29,879 bases of DNA from Priapulus caudatus (lineage: Eukaryota; Priapulida; Priapulimorpha; Priapulimorphida; Priapulidae). The notes below the pieces were generated by a model that saw only the letters and a list, made by a program, of their open reading frames with translations, was not told where the DNA came from and did not search any database. Where the stretch lies: positions 458,976 to 488,854 of the forward strand of contig NW_014577109.1 of the NCBI RefSeq assembly GCF_000485595.1, given 5' to 3'. A program made the position numbers and the translations under genes. This document shows positions 11,045-20,414 of the stretch, in pieces. Each line of letters opens with the position of its first letter. The first letter of the stretch is position 1.

Positions 11045-11162
11045 CTAAGAGCAAGAGCTTGATATCCTTTGCGGCAGCTATACCATCCTCTTTAAGGTTT
11101 TTCTCGATGGCTTTACTGCGTTCGAGCGCCTGTCTTTCGTCCTGGCTCATAGTACAACCCAT
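11045..11162 (-). CDS. GNAO1: G protein alpha-o subunit, coding exon 1
   Basis: Seen: read from 11162 downwards, an ATG in a good context (CACC before, G after) opens 39 codons plus one base, ending at a GTTAGT donor (11039-11044). The peptide starts MGCT and contains [14 protein letters not shown] and KDIKLLLL. Known: Gi/o alpha subunits start MGC, with Gly2 myristoylated and Cys3 palmitoylated, and have the alphaN helix that binds Gbeta-gamma. A first coding exon of 118 bases ending in phase 1 inside the G1 loop is the standard layout of this class, and the length here is exactly 118. The [14 protein letters not shown] stretch fits Go better than Gi, which usually has SKMIDKNL. The protein relays signals from Go-coupled receptors at the inner face of the plasma membrane. 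The exon joins in frame to 10114-10156. Gi is a less likely alternative. Confidence 0.95.
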
Positions 11163-11660
11163 GGTGAAGAGTTTTAGATCACAGCGAGCATACAAAACAC
11201 ACTAAAAAGCGCGGTAGTTATGTATCCGGTGCCGCCTGGCTCCCCGCCGTCACGCTGCCCGCCACAAGCTGTCCAGTTTCGCTGTCCTGGCGAAAGAAAA
11301 CAACACGGAATCACGCAGAGGTAGTATGAAGAAGCCGACGATGGTCCTTTTTGTTGGTCAGCAGAGTGTTGCGGGCTGTAGCGGCGACGCGGGTGGCTGG
11401 CGAACACTCCCGTTATTCGCGTCAGTATTATCAATCAATCAGACAGGGCCAATCAGCGCGCGTCTCGTCACGGGCGCGTCGTCTGCTGGGTGGACCAATC
11501 ACAACGCGCGTCTCATAGCTGACGCGCCGTCTGCCACGCAACTGCTGCAGATGGCAGCTGGCGTTGTTCGCAGCCGAAATTTGACGCGTGCTGTGTGGCG
11601 ATCGGACCGACGGACAAAGCACGCGTGGCCGCGAGAGATCCGTGCAGCTGTGAAATATTC
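11163..11660 (-). promoter_or_regulatory. Galpha-o 5' flank: 5'UTR and probable CpG-rich promoter
   Basis: This is the sequence upstream of the Galpha-o ATG. No splice acceptor is visible just before the ATG, so the 5'UTR is probably contiguous. From about 11390 to 11640 the sequence is rich in CpG. It contains two CCAATCA boxes (11449-11455 and 11495-11501) in an imperfect 46-bp tandem duplication. On the gene strand these are inverted CCAAT boxes, a usual NF-Y arrangement. No convincing TATA box was seen. The promoter role is inferred from position and composition; no transcription start can be read from the sequence. Confidence 0.5.
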
Positions 11661-11981
11661 GCTACGTCTATCGTATTGACCATCGATGGCAAAATACGAA
11701 CTGTACCTGCTGTGAATTTTAGATTTAGTCAGCAAGGTGATTCCATGCTTCTTCTTCGTATTCTTCTTCTTTAATTGCCCGTCCTGTATTCATCATATTG
11801 ACTTCATTATTTATGTTATTAAATTATCGAATTTTATATTGGTTTAGAAATTCGACGATGTCTGTGAGAAATGATCTCAATGACACAGCAGCGGCACCTA
11901 TGGACTGCATTCCACCAGATGACTGTATATCACACCTTTATTTCTACTCGTGTTTGTACATTTATATAGGGCCTTCTAGTA

Positions 11982-12186
11982 CAGCGGTCCCGCCGTATCG
12001 GGACAGGCCAGGAACCACGAAAATGGCCTAATTAAGCGGTGGTCCAGATTAAGCGTTCAACACATAGCAACGTGCAAAAGAATGGTTTTTCAACGACGTG
12101 TTTGAAAGACGGATACGTTTTAAAAGACGGTTTTTCAAAGACGGATGTGTCCGTTTATCTAGGGCCCGGTAAAGCGGGAAACACTG
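11982..12186. mobile_element. pogo/Tc1-like MITE (205 bp)
   Basis: The ends are CAGCGGTCCCGCCGTATCGG and, on the complement, CAGTGTTTCCCGCTTTACCG. They are related over about 24 bp, start with CAG, and are flanked by TA on both sides (11980-11981, 12187-12188), the Tc1/mariner/pogo target. Repeats GAAAGACGGATACG and CAAAGACGGATGTG lie inside. No coding capacity. Confidence 0.7.
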
Positions 12187-12318
12187 TACTACATGATTAG
12201 CGGGACATGGCGAAACCTTATATACGTTCAAAGTTGTAAACGTAAGTGTACAAGGAACTGCATTGTTATTAGAGCGCAGGTCAGTCAGCGCCATGATTTA
12301 CCGCTACTGGCTGCAGAA

Positions 12319-12772
12319 TAGGGTGATACTCCATTAGGAGTGTTCCCAACTGATTCATTAATGGTCATTAATGGTCATTCATTAATGGTCATTCATTAAC
12401 TGGTCATTAATGGTGATAATAACACACACACATATATATATAAACCGCTGTACCGCGGCACCGCTGCACGGTTGCTTGGAGATTGGGAACTGTCAACAAC
12501 ATCGGAGGTATTTTCAAAATACCTTTTATAAGACAACGCGCAGTGAAATGGGAGGAACTAGAGTTTATTTTGCCATAAGGTAGTATGATTATGCATGACA
12601 CGAAGTATTTGCTAGTCTAGTACTGAAGAAATTAGCGTTTGGATGCGCATTGTGCGGCTTTAATGTCATTTAGGTTAGGGTTAGGGATTAGGATTATCAA
12701 TCATCAATCATTAATCATTAATCATTAATCATCGATGATATCAAAGTTGGGAACACTCCTAATGGAGCGTTA
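12319..12772. mobile_element. hAT-like MITE (about 454 bp)
   Basis: The inverted repeat CTCCATTAGGAGTGTTCCCA is at 12329-12348, with its complement at about 12747-12766. The outer ends start TA, as in many hAT elements. The flanks GCTGCAGAA (12310-12318) and GCCGCAGAA (12773-12781) differ by one base and may be an old target duplication. Inside are tandem ATTAATGGTC repeats (12357-12415), a short CA/TA run, TTAGGG-type units (12670-12690) and tandem ATCATTA units (12695-12735). No protein is recognised. Superfamily assignment rests on the ends and flank length and is moderate. Confidence 0.65.
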
Positions 12773-12781
12773 GCCGCAGAA

Positions 12782-14325
12782 CGTGAAATTAAAACGAACA
12801 AGACATAGGTAAAATAGTTGACAGAGACGTCGTTTCATCCGGATTTACACTATTGTATTCCGCGTCGGTCGTATGTACCATCCGCCACAATGAAAATTTC
12901 GGGGTGAACTAATGAGAATGATGTAACCAGTCGACCCTGATTCGGGCATTGGTGTGTTGACACGTGCACAATGCTGTTTCAATAATAACGGAATACAAAG
13001 AGACGGGCGAGCCCACCTCCGAATTCGCGGACAGCTGGCTCGTGTGCGGCATCCCTGTTAGTTACTGACTGCAGTGGCAGACGAAGAGGGAGGGGCATGG
13101 AATTGTGTGGTTAGCCACCCCCGCCTGTTAGCAGTGCTTTCGTAAACAAGAAGAGCGCGCTTAGCTATGTGTAGAAATGGCATCGCGCGGCTGTATGAAA
13201 TAGGCCTACTAATAATGTAGCTAATATTACTTGTTCGTTTGGTACTGTACTTTATATGCGTATTCTTCGGCTATTACACTTCTAAATATCTATGGAATTC
13301 TTTGCTTCTTCTAGAGTCCCAATGTGTCGCAGCAGTACCAAGTTGACCTTGGTCGGTTCAACTACGTGAGTGAAGTTAGGTGAGAAAGGAAAGTGTACTC
13401 TGGAAATGAATTACTGTGATTACAAGTTATAGCAAAACAAAAACTGTACTCAGATAAGCATCAAATACAACTGCCTGCATTAAACATTTTAAATTGGGGG
13501 AGTACCTCCTCCAGGCTCCTCCCTCCACGCGTCGAACTCTAGTCGCTAGTTGCTAACAGCCCCACCCCTTTCAAAAATACTAGTTCGGCGTCTGGACGCG
13601 AGGATTACCACTATATCGTTTCTGGTGTGATCTAAGACCTATATACCGGTCGGTCTTTGCTGATCTTATACATCGGCGACAGTTTAGCGGTAACGTGCGC
13701 CATCTGCCGTAGAGAATCTTCAACAACTGAGAAAGTAATGTACATTGCATATTTCTTATGCACGCAAAAACAAAATTAAAGCAAAGTCACCAGTAGATGC
13801 GCAAGTAGTGATATTGGCTGTCATTATTGGTTTTTACAATCAATCACAGAGTCAACTGAGGCGCGAGTTCTCCTGTCCTCTCCAGTCCACCCTAGTCAGG
13901 AGGCTGGTGACGGAAAGCTCTGCATAGTACGTAAGATATACTAGTACGGCGTGAATTGGCCGATTACTGAATCGATTTACATATATAGCTGCTTTAACTA
14001 TAATGGTTATACGTTATATCTGCGTGATTTTTCCCGATACGTAACCGCCGTCTGACCCGCGTCGGAGTTAACGCATTAGGTGCAGCGTCGTCAGTCAGGA
14101 ATCGGAAGAGCGGGGTGAATACGTCTTTGTTGAGCAAGCAGAGGCTACTGCAGGTCTGTTTACATCGCGCGTATTTTCAGAGGCCCGCCAGGCATTTATC
14201 TTGTTCCTATTTGGCTTGCATCGCTGCATCTGCTATACGTGTTGCTTGCTGAGCGTCGGATATTAGGAGGGTGCTGCAAGTATTGCAAGCACATGACCCG
14301 TGCTACTGTGCGTATGTGGATTTCA
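12782..14325. other. Intergenic, nothing recognised
   Basis: Mixed-composition sequence with no gene, clear transposon end or tandem repeat. Open frames are short and have no recognisable motif. Confidence 0.5.
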
Positions 14326-14541
14326 TCAGTCACTGATTTCCAGGATTGTTATTTTAGAAATTCTACTTTGTTATTTGAATTAAATTTTATGCATGTTGGG
14401 CACCAATCAGTCACCGATTGCCACGATTGTTACTTTCGAAATTCTACTTTATTATTTGAATTAAATATTACGCATGTTGGGTACCTATCAGTTGGCGATC
14501 GGTGTTTTATAAATTCTACTATATTATCTAAATTAAATTGA
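14326..14541 (+). repeat. 81-bp tandem repeat that keeps an open frame
   Basis: Two full units (14326-14406, 14407-14487) and a shorter third (14488-14541). The repeat contains ATTCTACTTTRTTATTTGAA and CATGTTGGG. The plus-strand frame opened at 14239 stays open through all units and stops after the third, giving the repeated motif CYFRNSTLLFELN. Since 81 is a multiple of three, an open frame in one unit stays open in the next, so coding is not needed to explain it. No known protein was recognised. Confidence 0.75.
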
Positions 14542-15021
14542 ATTATGGGAAATCGTAGGCATAATGGTAAATAACGAGAAAAATCAATTAACGTAAGTAC
14601 GCACGTAGTACGTAAGTAAAGTCATGTACTATGTGTGGCCATTAATTAAAAAAAAAATTGGGTTTATATCGAAATATGCTCATTACTGGTGTCTAGTATA
14701 GAAAAGCGGTATCAATATAGTTACATGAAGTCACCAGAAAGTCCATGCTGCCGCATATCGTCCGCATCGACAGATGACGCTGGTATATTCCTCTATGTAT
14801 CATAATCGTATAGCTTTCTCTCAGTAATTCTTATTTCTGTCGTTGCGTCGGTGGTGGAGCCTTGTGGAGACAACATATCTCAGTATTATATGGTGTCTGA
14901 ATCCGGAATTTTATCCAGAGGCACTTGGAATGTCTCAATAAAAAACGTAAATAAACACGAAATGTATTTACTACCAAAGTCTTAATCGGGCGTGTCGAAT
15001 GTATCCGGCACCCAGTCACCT
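14542..15021. other. Intergenic, nothing recognised
   Basis: AT-rich intergenic sequence between the 81-bp repeat and the hairpin element; no gene or repeat seen. Confidence 0.5.
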
Positions 15022-15103
15022 GGACCCGGTTCCACAGTCGTGGATTAACTTTAATTCACTAACTCAGAGTTAAGAGTTAATCCACGACTGTGGAACCGGG
15101 TCC
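15022..15103. mobile_element. Perfect 29-bp hairpin, probable foldback MITE
   Basis: The arms 15022-15050 and 15075-15103 are perfect inverted repeats beginning GGACCCGGTTCCACAGTCGT, separated by a 24-base loop. The loop has its own weak symmetry (TTAATTCACTAACTC against GAGTTAAG). The flanks CACCT and TGTGT show no clear target duplication. It is too symmetrical for a Rho-like or other terminator in animal DNA, and a foldback transposable element is the best fit. Confidence 0.7.
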
Positions 15104-15773
15104 TGTGTGTTATTTGCTAACGGTAGGCTCAGATATTATTCTCTCTCCGGAGTTGCCCGGAGTATATCTCTCTGGCAGCGCCATCTGCCGACAACATTCG
15201 TGGAAGTCGATCGCTCACCTTGTTATTTATTACTACCTACTCCTACTGCAGAATATCAGCAGTGCTTGCACTTTGCGAAAACCTGATTGTTATAAGAAAA
15301 ATACGAATATATATATATATAAACGCAATGCCACAGTACAACCATGTTACTATGTGCAGCAGGTGTGCGGTTTTACATTGCAATGTTGCTGGTTTTATGA
15401 TGAGAAGATTAATTGTTTTTTTATATCGATGTTAATATTGCCTTGTATTGGTATTGTATTGTTGATAGTGGTAGCGTGATGTGATCGTAGCACGTTAATT
15501 ATAGTTCTCTAAGGGAATGAAATGTCCGGGATCGGTACGTGTAAACTGCAGTTACTGCACGACACAGTGAGCAGTCACGGAGCCGGCAGCTGCCATATAA
15601 TACAAAATTACAGTAAAAAATATTAACGTTAAGTTTCAATTACGAATGTCAAGCTGTTATTTGATAATGAAATTAGATGCTACACAATAACGGACAATGG
15701 ACACAGGTTTACAATTCACTACTAACACAAGCTAAAAAACAAACTAAGAGGATGACACTTCTATAATATAACG
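15104..15773. other. Intergenic, nothing recognised
   Basis: AT-rich sequence with a short (AT) run at 15306-15320. An open frame of 129 codons from 15090 crosses it, but it has no domain and low-complexity hydrophobic stretches, so I do not call a gene. Confidence 0.5.
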
Positions 15774-15950
15774 ACGCCTGTCTATAAAGGACACTTTACA
15801 GGTTTCCATGAAATGACCCGTATATACAGATCTGAGCGACAGTCAGGTCTATGTTAATGGACACCTCTATGGTACGGACGCCTGTCTATAAAAGACACTT
15901 TACAGGTTTCTATTGATTGACCATCATATACAGGTCTGACTGTCCGCACG
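15774..15950. repeat. 104-bp tandem duplication with GACACTTTACAGGTTT motif
   Basis: CGCCTGTCTATAAAGGACAC at 15775 recurs as CGCCTGTCTATAAAAGACAC at 15879, each followed by TTTACAGGTTT and then ATATACAG-TCTGA. The unit is 104 bp with about 1.7 copies. Repeats of this GGACACTT/CTATAAA kind are often internal parts of DNA transposons, but no ends were found. Confidence 0.7.
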
Positions 15951-16870
15951 CAACAAGCTTTTCAACGAGCCAACATATATGTTCATGTTTTTCAAGCGTT
16001 TGAACGTTATAGCGGGATCTGCAGTAACCTCATTTCAAGAAGAATAGAATAGGATTTCTGTGGGCAAACCTAGCCGCATGGGAAATCATTCAGCTGTCAG
16101 GTTTTGAACATCAGGCTTGGAGAACATCACAGCAAAATTTCAGCTAACTTATAAAAAATAGGTTTATTCATGTAAACATACACCAGCGAAATTGCACAAC
16201 CTCTCACAGATGCTGACATCTTAGTGGCTAGCGCTCTAGGGGCGCGCACGCGGCCGACCGTTCTCACGCGCACCGCTCCGTCAATCTTAACGGCTTCGGG
16301 TAAATAACTACGGTCGCAATTAATCATCGGCCGAAAGAAAAATGTTCGCATGCCGCGTGGCTCGAGATACTTCAAAGAATTAGCCCGGACGCGTTATGAA
16401 GGCTCCAGCGCACTCAACTGAAAGTTAGCATCGCCATTGACATACCAGATCAACGAATGCACACTCAAGGCGAGACTTTTTTAATTCGACGGTCCCCAAG
16501 AACCAATACAAAACTCCCGCAGCGCACACGAAACGGTCGGACTACTTTCCGTGACTGTATGATGACAGCCGCCGCCCGACTACACACAACCCCTAATAGC
16601 GGATAGGCATTAAATAAACGGCAAGCTGTCAACCGTGCAGCAAGCTTAAGCACTGTCGGGCGTCCACGCGATCCAGACACGCACCAAGTATATATCACAC
16701 TTTATACACAGTGAAAATCTCCCGACGACCCGAGAACGGCATATATATACATTGTTTACATTGTACATGTATATTGTTCTCAGGCTACGACCAACCATGG
16801 CTACTATTCATCGTGTAACTATAGTAACGGTAAGAGATTTGTTGGATGGGGGTGCGGCAATGTACAAACA

Positions 16871-16873
<3 letters not shown>
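15951..16873. other. Intergenic, locally CpG-rich
   Basis: A CpG-rich block at about 16220-16320 (GGGGCGCGCACGCGGCCG) and GC-richer sequence to 16700. Two minus-strand open frames (16127-16375, 16465-16698) have no recognisable domain. No gene called. Confidence 0.45.

Positions 16874-16919
<46 letters not shown>
16874..16919. repeat. (TA)n microsatellite
   Basis: A pure AT/TA run of 46 bases. Tyr-Ile open frames on both strands arise from it. Confidence 0.95.
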
Positions 16920-16922
<3 letters not shown>

Positions 16923-17485
16923 TGTATCAGGGTCGCTGAAGCCATGAAGAATATAGATGTTTGACGACATCTACCGATTACGGGCGATGACATGATGCAT
17001 AGATAAACTTCGAACTGACTACGGATCTACGTAAACTATGGCGCTTAGATTGCGAATTAAAATCGAATAAAATCAACATTTAAAATACCTTTAACATATA
17101 TTCATATAAACGATTTATCCGCCGTTGCTCTTCGAAAAACTAAACCATTTGAACAGGAGCGTTTCTGTCGACATCGTTCGTTCTAAAAGGAAGTGCTCAC
17201 TCAGCACAGCGTAATAAATACTACCGGCGTTTACAGCCGTTACAGTAAAATGGCTTCCGACTATATTTAGCCCTACACTAACACAATCTCGTGTGCCCAT
17301 ACATGCGCACACGATGCAGCACACAGCTGTATGCGCATAGTCGCATGAATACACAGCGTACACCTCGCTATTACTGTGCGCACGCACATGCCCACCTTAC
17401 ATATCACACTGCTAACGCATCGACGGCTGCAAACATGGTAGTTCATTACAATCTGCTGAGACATGGATTGCTATGGACTTACACG
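16920..17485. other. Intergenic, nothing recognised
   Basis: Short CACATGCGCACAC-type low-complexity stretches at 17290-17400, with no gene. It leads up to the target duplication of the 277-bp Mutator-like MITE. Confidence 0.5.
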
Positions 17486-17494
17486 GCTACTAAT

Positions 17495-17771
17495 GCTCAT
17501 AGAGTCTATGTCCCCCAGGATACTGCCGGAACGAACCCTGGGTACGGTCCGGTATACCGGAACGTACCCTGGTCACTATTTGATATGGTTAGGGTTAGGA
17601 TTAGGGTTAGGATTAGGGGTTAGGGTTAGGGTTAGGGTTATAGTTAGGGTTAGGGAGTAGGCGTAGGCGACTTCCTAGACTCGTTAGTGAAGTAGGCGAG
17701 GTACGGTCCGGCATATTAGATAGTACCAGGGTACGTTCCGGTATACCCCGGGGGACATAGACCCTCTCAGC
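17495..17771. mobile_element. Mutator-like MITE (277 bp) with a telomere-like core
   Basis: The inverted ends are GCTCATAGAGTCTATGTCCC and, on the complement, GCTGAGAGGGTCTATGTCCC. They continue as related sequence containing CCGGAACG and ACCCTGG for about 50 bp. The element is flanked by a perfect 9-bp direct repeat GCTACTAAT (17486-17494 and 17772-17780). A 9-bp duplication is typical of Mutator-like elements. The centre (17587-17655) is a run of TTAGGG units with variants. There is no coding capacity, so it is a non-autonomous element. Confidence 0.85.
17587..17655. repeat. Interstitial TTAGGG-type tract
   Basis: About ten GGTTAG/TTAGGG units with GGATTAG, GGGGTTAG and TATAG variants, lying wholly inside the 277-bp Mutator-like MITE. 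A chromosome end or fusion is unlikely because unique sequence, inverted ends and a target duplication surround the tract. Confidence 0.9.
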
Positions 17772-17780
17772 GCTACTAAT

Positions 17781-18227
17781 AACGCAAATGATCGACAGTG
17801 TTGCCGCACACCTACAGCTGATGAGTTTGAGCAACCTTACACGTGTAGAAAAGAGGTATGACAGATAAGCTTGCAGTGCGAAAACTGCAAGTGTAATTTC
17901 TCAAAGAGTACATTATTTCTGGACACATATAGCAGATACGAGACAGATATAATGTGTACACATTTGTAGATTACCTAATTTATGCAATCTTCACAACATG
18001 TCTAGATTATTTACAGATGAAACGGGGAAAACAAAAGAGCAATAAAACTCCAATCCACGCACTTCCAACTTGAATTAATCATGACTACCATGTTCAATCA
18101 AAACTATACAGGTCACTTATATGCAACATAACGGTGAAACTGAAAAAATAGCACAGTGTGCGTCACAGCATTCAGTTTTATACACGATAATAAGCAGCAA
18201 AAGTGAATAAAATGCTACATTACACGA
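17781..18227. other. Intergenic, nothing recognised
   Basis: AT-rich sequence between the Mutator-like MITE and the SINE; no gene or repeat seen. Confidence 0.5.
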
Positions 18228-18235
18228 TGTCATAG

Positions 18236-18505
18236 CATAATAATAATAATTAGTCGTCCTTCAAGACGCCCCTAATTTTTCATAGGGGTTTCGGTTGCGC
18301 ATGTAGTAGGAAACATAAGGCGCTACTCCATATGTTCCCGCAGTTTCCATCAAACATCTTTTTGCTGAGTTCTAAGCAGAGAAGCAGTGCGTACCATTTT
18401 TCAAGTCTTTGGTATGACCCGGCCGGGAGTTGAACCCACGACCTTCCGCATGCGAGGCGAAGAGCACTCTACTATTGAGCCATCGCAGCGGTGTTAATAA
18501 AAATG
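18236..18505 (-). mobile_element. tRNA-derived SINE with 8-bp target-site duplication
   Basis: On the minus strand a tRNA-like head has an A box (TGGCTCAATAGTAGAGTG, 18465-18482) and a B box (GGTTCAACTCC, 18426-18436), the internal promoter of RNA polymerase III. The acceptor stem does not pair, so this is not a working tRNA gene. Next comes a body beginning GGGTCATACCAAAGACTTGA, and the element ends in an (ATT)n tail at about 18238-18252. Direct repeats TGTCATAG at 18228-18235 and 18506-18513 flank it, as expected from LINE-assisted insertion. Body and head are of a type I recall from marine invertebrate SINEs, but the family name would need a repeat-library search. Confidence 0.85.
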
Positions 18506-18513
18506 TGTCATAG

Positions 18514-20225
18514 AAGAATGCAGTTTTTTTTTACAAATAATAAGCAAAAGCATATTACAGATCATACAGACGCGTGCCTTACAGATAATATTCCTCTGGA
18601 ATATTACAATAATGACGGAACACTGCAAATAATTCTACATTTGATCGCTAAGCCACGTTGAACGTCTATAGCATCAAATATACTAAAAATTGCCAGAGCA
18701 GCTTTTCTTCTTTCACACAAACTCGAAGGACAGACCACACAAACATAGCAAGCATAAGAACCGCAGTGGGGCATGGGAAATCAGGACGGTGAGTCAGCAG
18801 AAAACCACTTTGTACAAAATACGCTGCACACCAAACCAGCACCATAAAAATGCAAGGATTGACTCAAGTTCGTTATCATGTTGTACTTCATCACAGCTAC
18901 CCGCCCACGGCCATCTTCGTCTGAACTGATTAAATGTTACACAGTCGCATGTAGGTATCCGACCGAATACAAATCGAAGACATGACAACCGGCTTGCGAA
19001 AAAACATTCGGACTATATATAACTGCACGCAATTCCGATTTTCTCTCTTGCAACCTACTTCTGCATCGCGGCATATAGCTGGCTCACCTTCAGGCATCCG
19101 GCTATACAGGGATTGAAGAATCACAATGATCACAAATGCTGGGCTATTCAACACGACTATATCGCATTGGCGGATACAGTTGCAGCCGAGAGAAGCAGCA
19201 TAGTTATTGTGGATGGACATTTGTTACTACCAGCACCACCTATAGGGGGAGTTCAGCAATAACTAGCCGCATGCAAGTTACAAAAGCAGAATAGAGAGAC
19301 AAACCATGCAGACACATCATATATCAAACTAAACGGCATGGCTAACAGTTATTCATAGTTCCAGTACGAAAGACAACTGAAAGCATTGCCTTCCTAAATA
19401 ACTACACCAGATTTGGGTGACAAAAAATTTGAGCATTAGGTTTGTTAATCATTTTTGAGGAGTTAGAATCTGCGTAACACACACCACAGATAAATCCGCA
19501 GCAAGACAATGAAGTTATATGATATGTTTCAGTTAATCATCACCATGATCTGCTCAACTATTTATCATTGACAAAAGCAAACTGTATGCCTCCACTCATT
19601 GAGATCTTGCGCGAAGGTACATTCAGTCTGCATAAGTTACATCACTACAACTCAGCATTAGTTTACTACTTGTATGAGCACATAGAGTATTGTGTTGCAA
19701 GTTCCACAATGCTATCTTAGTATTAATCATTGATTAGGCACATGATTTATCATAGCAAAAACACCAACGCCTGTTATCGGCTGATTATATGCGACTGACA
19801 TGATGAAATTACATCCGTTTCTTAACAGACGAACAAGCCTGGGGGCACATGTGTCTCAGACAGCTTTGTGACACGAACAACTGGCTTCCTTAAATCTCCG
19901 ACCTTTACATCATTCCTCCTACGCAAGGCTGTTAAGATAGTAGCCGCTGATTGTTCAAGCTACTTTCGTTGTGCTTGTTGGAATATTGTATTTCTCATCG
20001 GCCACCCGTGGAGAAGGTCTGTCCGTCTTCTGCTGTAACTAAATGTACACCAGCCTCTCGGCAGAGATGAAAATAGTCCGTCTGGCCTCTCTCGCTCTGA
20101 GAGCTGAAGCTTATACGCTCGTCTGCGAGCCAACACTAGCGGTCAATCGGGCTTCTGCTGCTGATCCCAGCAATCACAACTGACCACCATTCCACAGCGA
20201 AACGATGCTGCTCGCGGGATCAGTT
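18514..20225 (-). other. Intergenic / probable Ajuba 3'UTR
   Basis: Downstream of the Ajuba stop on the gene strand. I saw no canonical AATAAA or ATTAAA on the minus strand between 19200 and 20400, so the transcript end cannot be placed. No other gene was recognised. Confidence 0.5.
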
Positions 20226-20252
20226 CCCAGAGTTCACTCAGAGTTCACAACT

Positions 20253-20414
20253 AGGTCAGAGGTCGTGACCAGGTCAGAGTTTGCGACCAGGTCAGAAGTC
20301 GCGACTAGATCAGAGGTCGCGACTAGGTCAGAGGTCGTGATTAGATCAGAAGTCGCGACTAGGTCAGAGTTCGCAACCAGGTCAGAGGTCACGACCAGGT
20401 CAGAGATCGCTGAT
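20253..20414. repeat. 18-bp minisatellite with AGGTCA motifs at the Ajuba stop codon and 3'UTR
   Basis: About nine units begin at 20253, 20271, 20289, 20307, 20325, 20343, 20361, 20379 and 20397. The consensus is AGGTCAGAGGTCGYGACY, exactly 18 bp. Degenerate AGTTCAC units precede it (20226-20250). Most units contain AGGTCA followed one base later by a second, imperfect half-site. The unit at 20379 holds a perfect AGGTCA-G-AGGTCA. On the gene strand every AGGTCA reads TGACCT. The first of these gives the Ajuba TGA stop, and because 18 is a multiple of three, further TGA codons follow in the same frame. The long open frames across the array in other frames are products of the period, not genes. 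Confidence 0.9.

Noticed and set aside
15090-15479. 129-codon plus-strand open frame with hydrophobic stretches
   Set aside because: It starts inside the hairpin element, has an (AT) run inside, and shows no domain or splice context.
17587-17655. Chromosome end or fusion point (TTAGGG tract)
   Set aside because: The tract is internal to a transposon with inverted ends and a 9-bp duplication.
18410-18495. Possible functional tRNA gene (anticodon loop reads like CGC, alanine)
   Set aside because: The A and B boxes are present but the acceptor stem does not pair, and the sequence continues into a SINE body with tail and target duplication.
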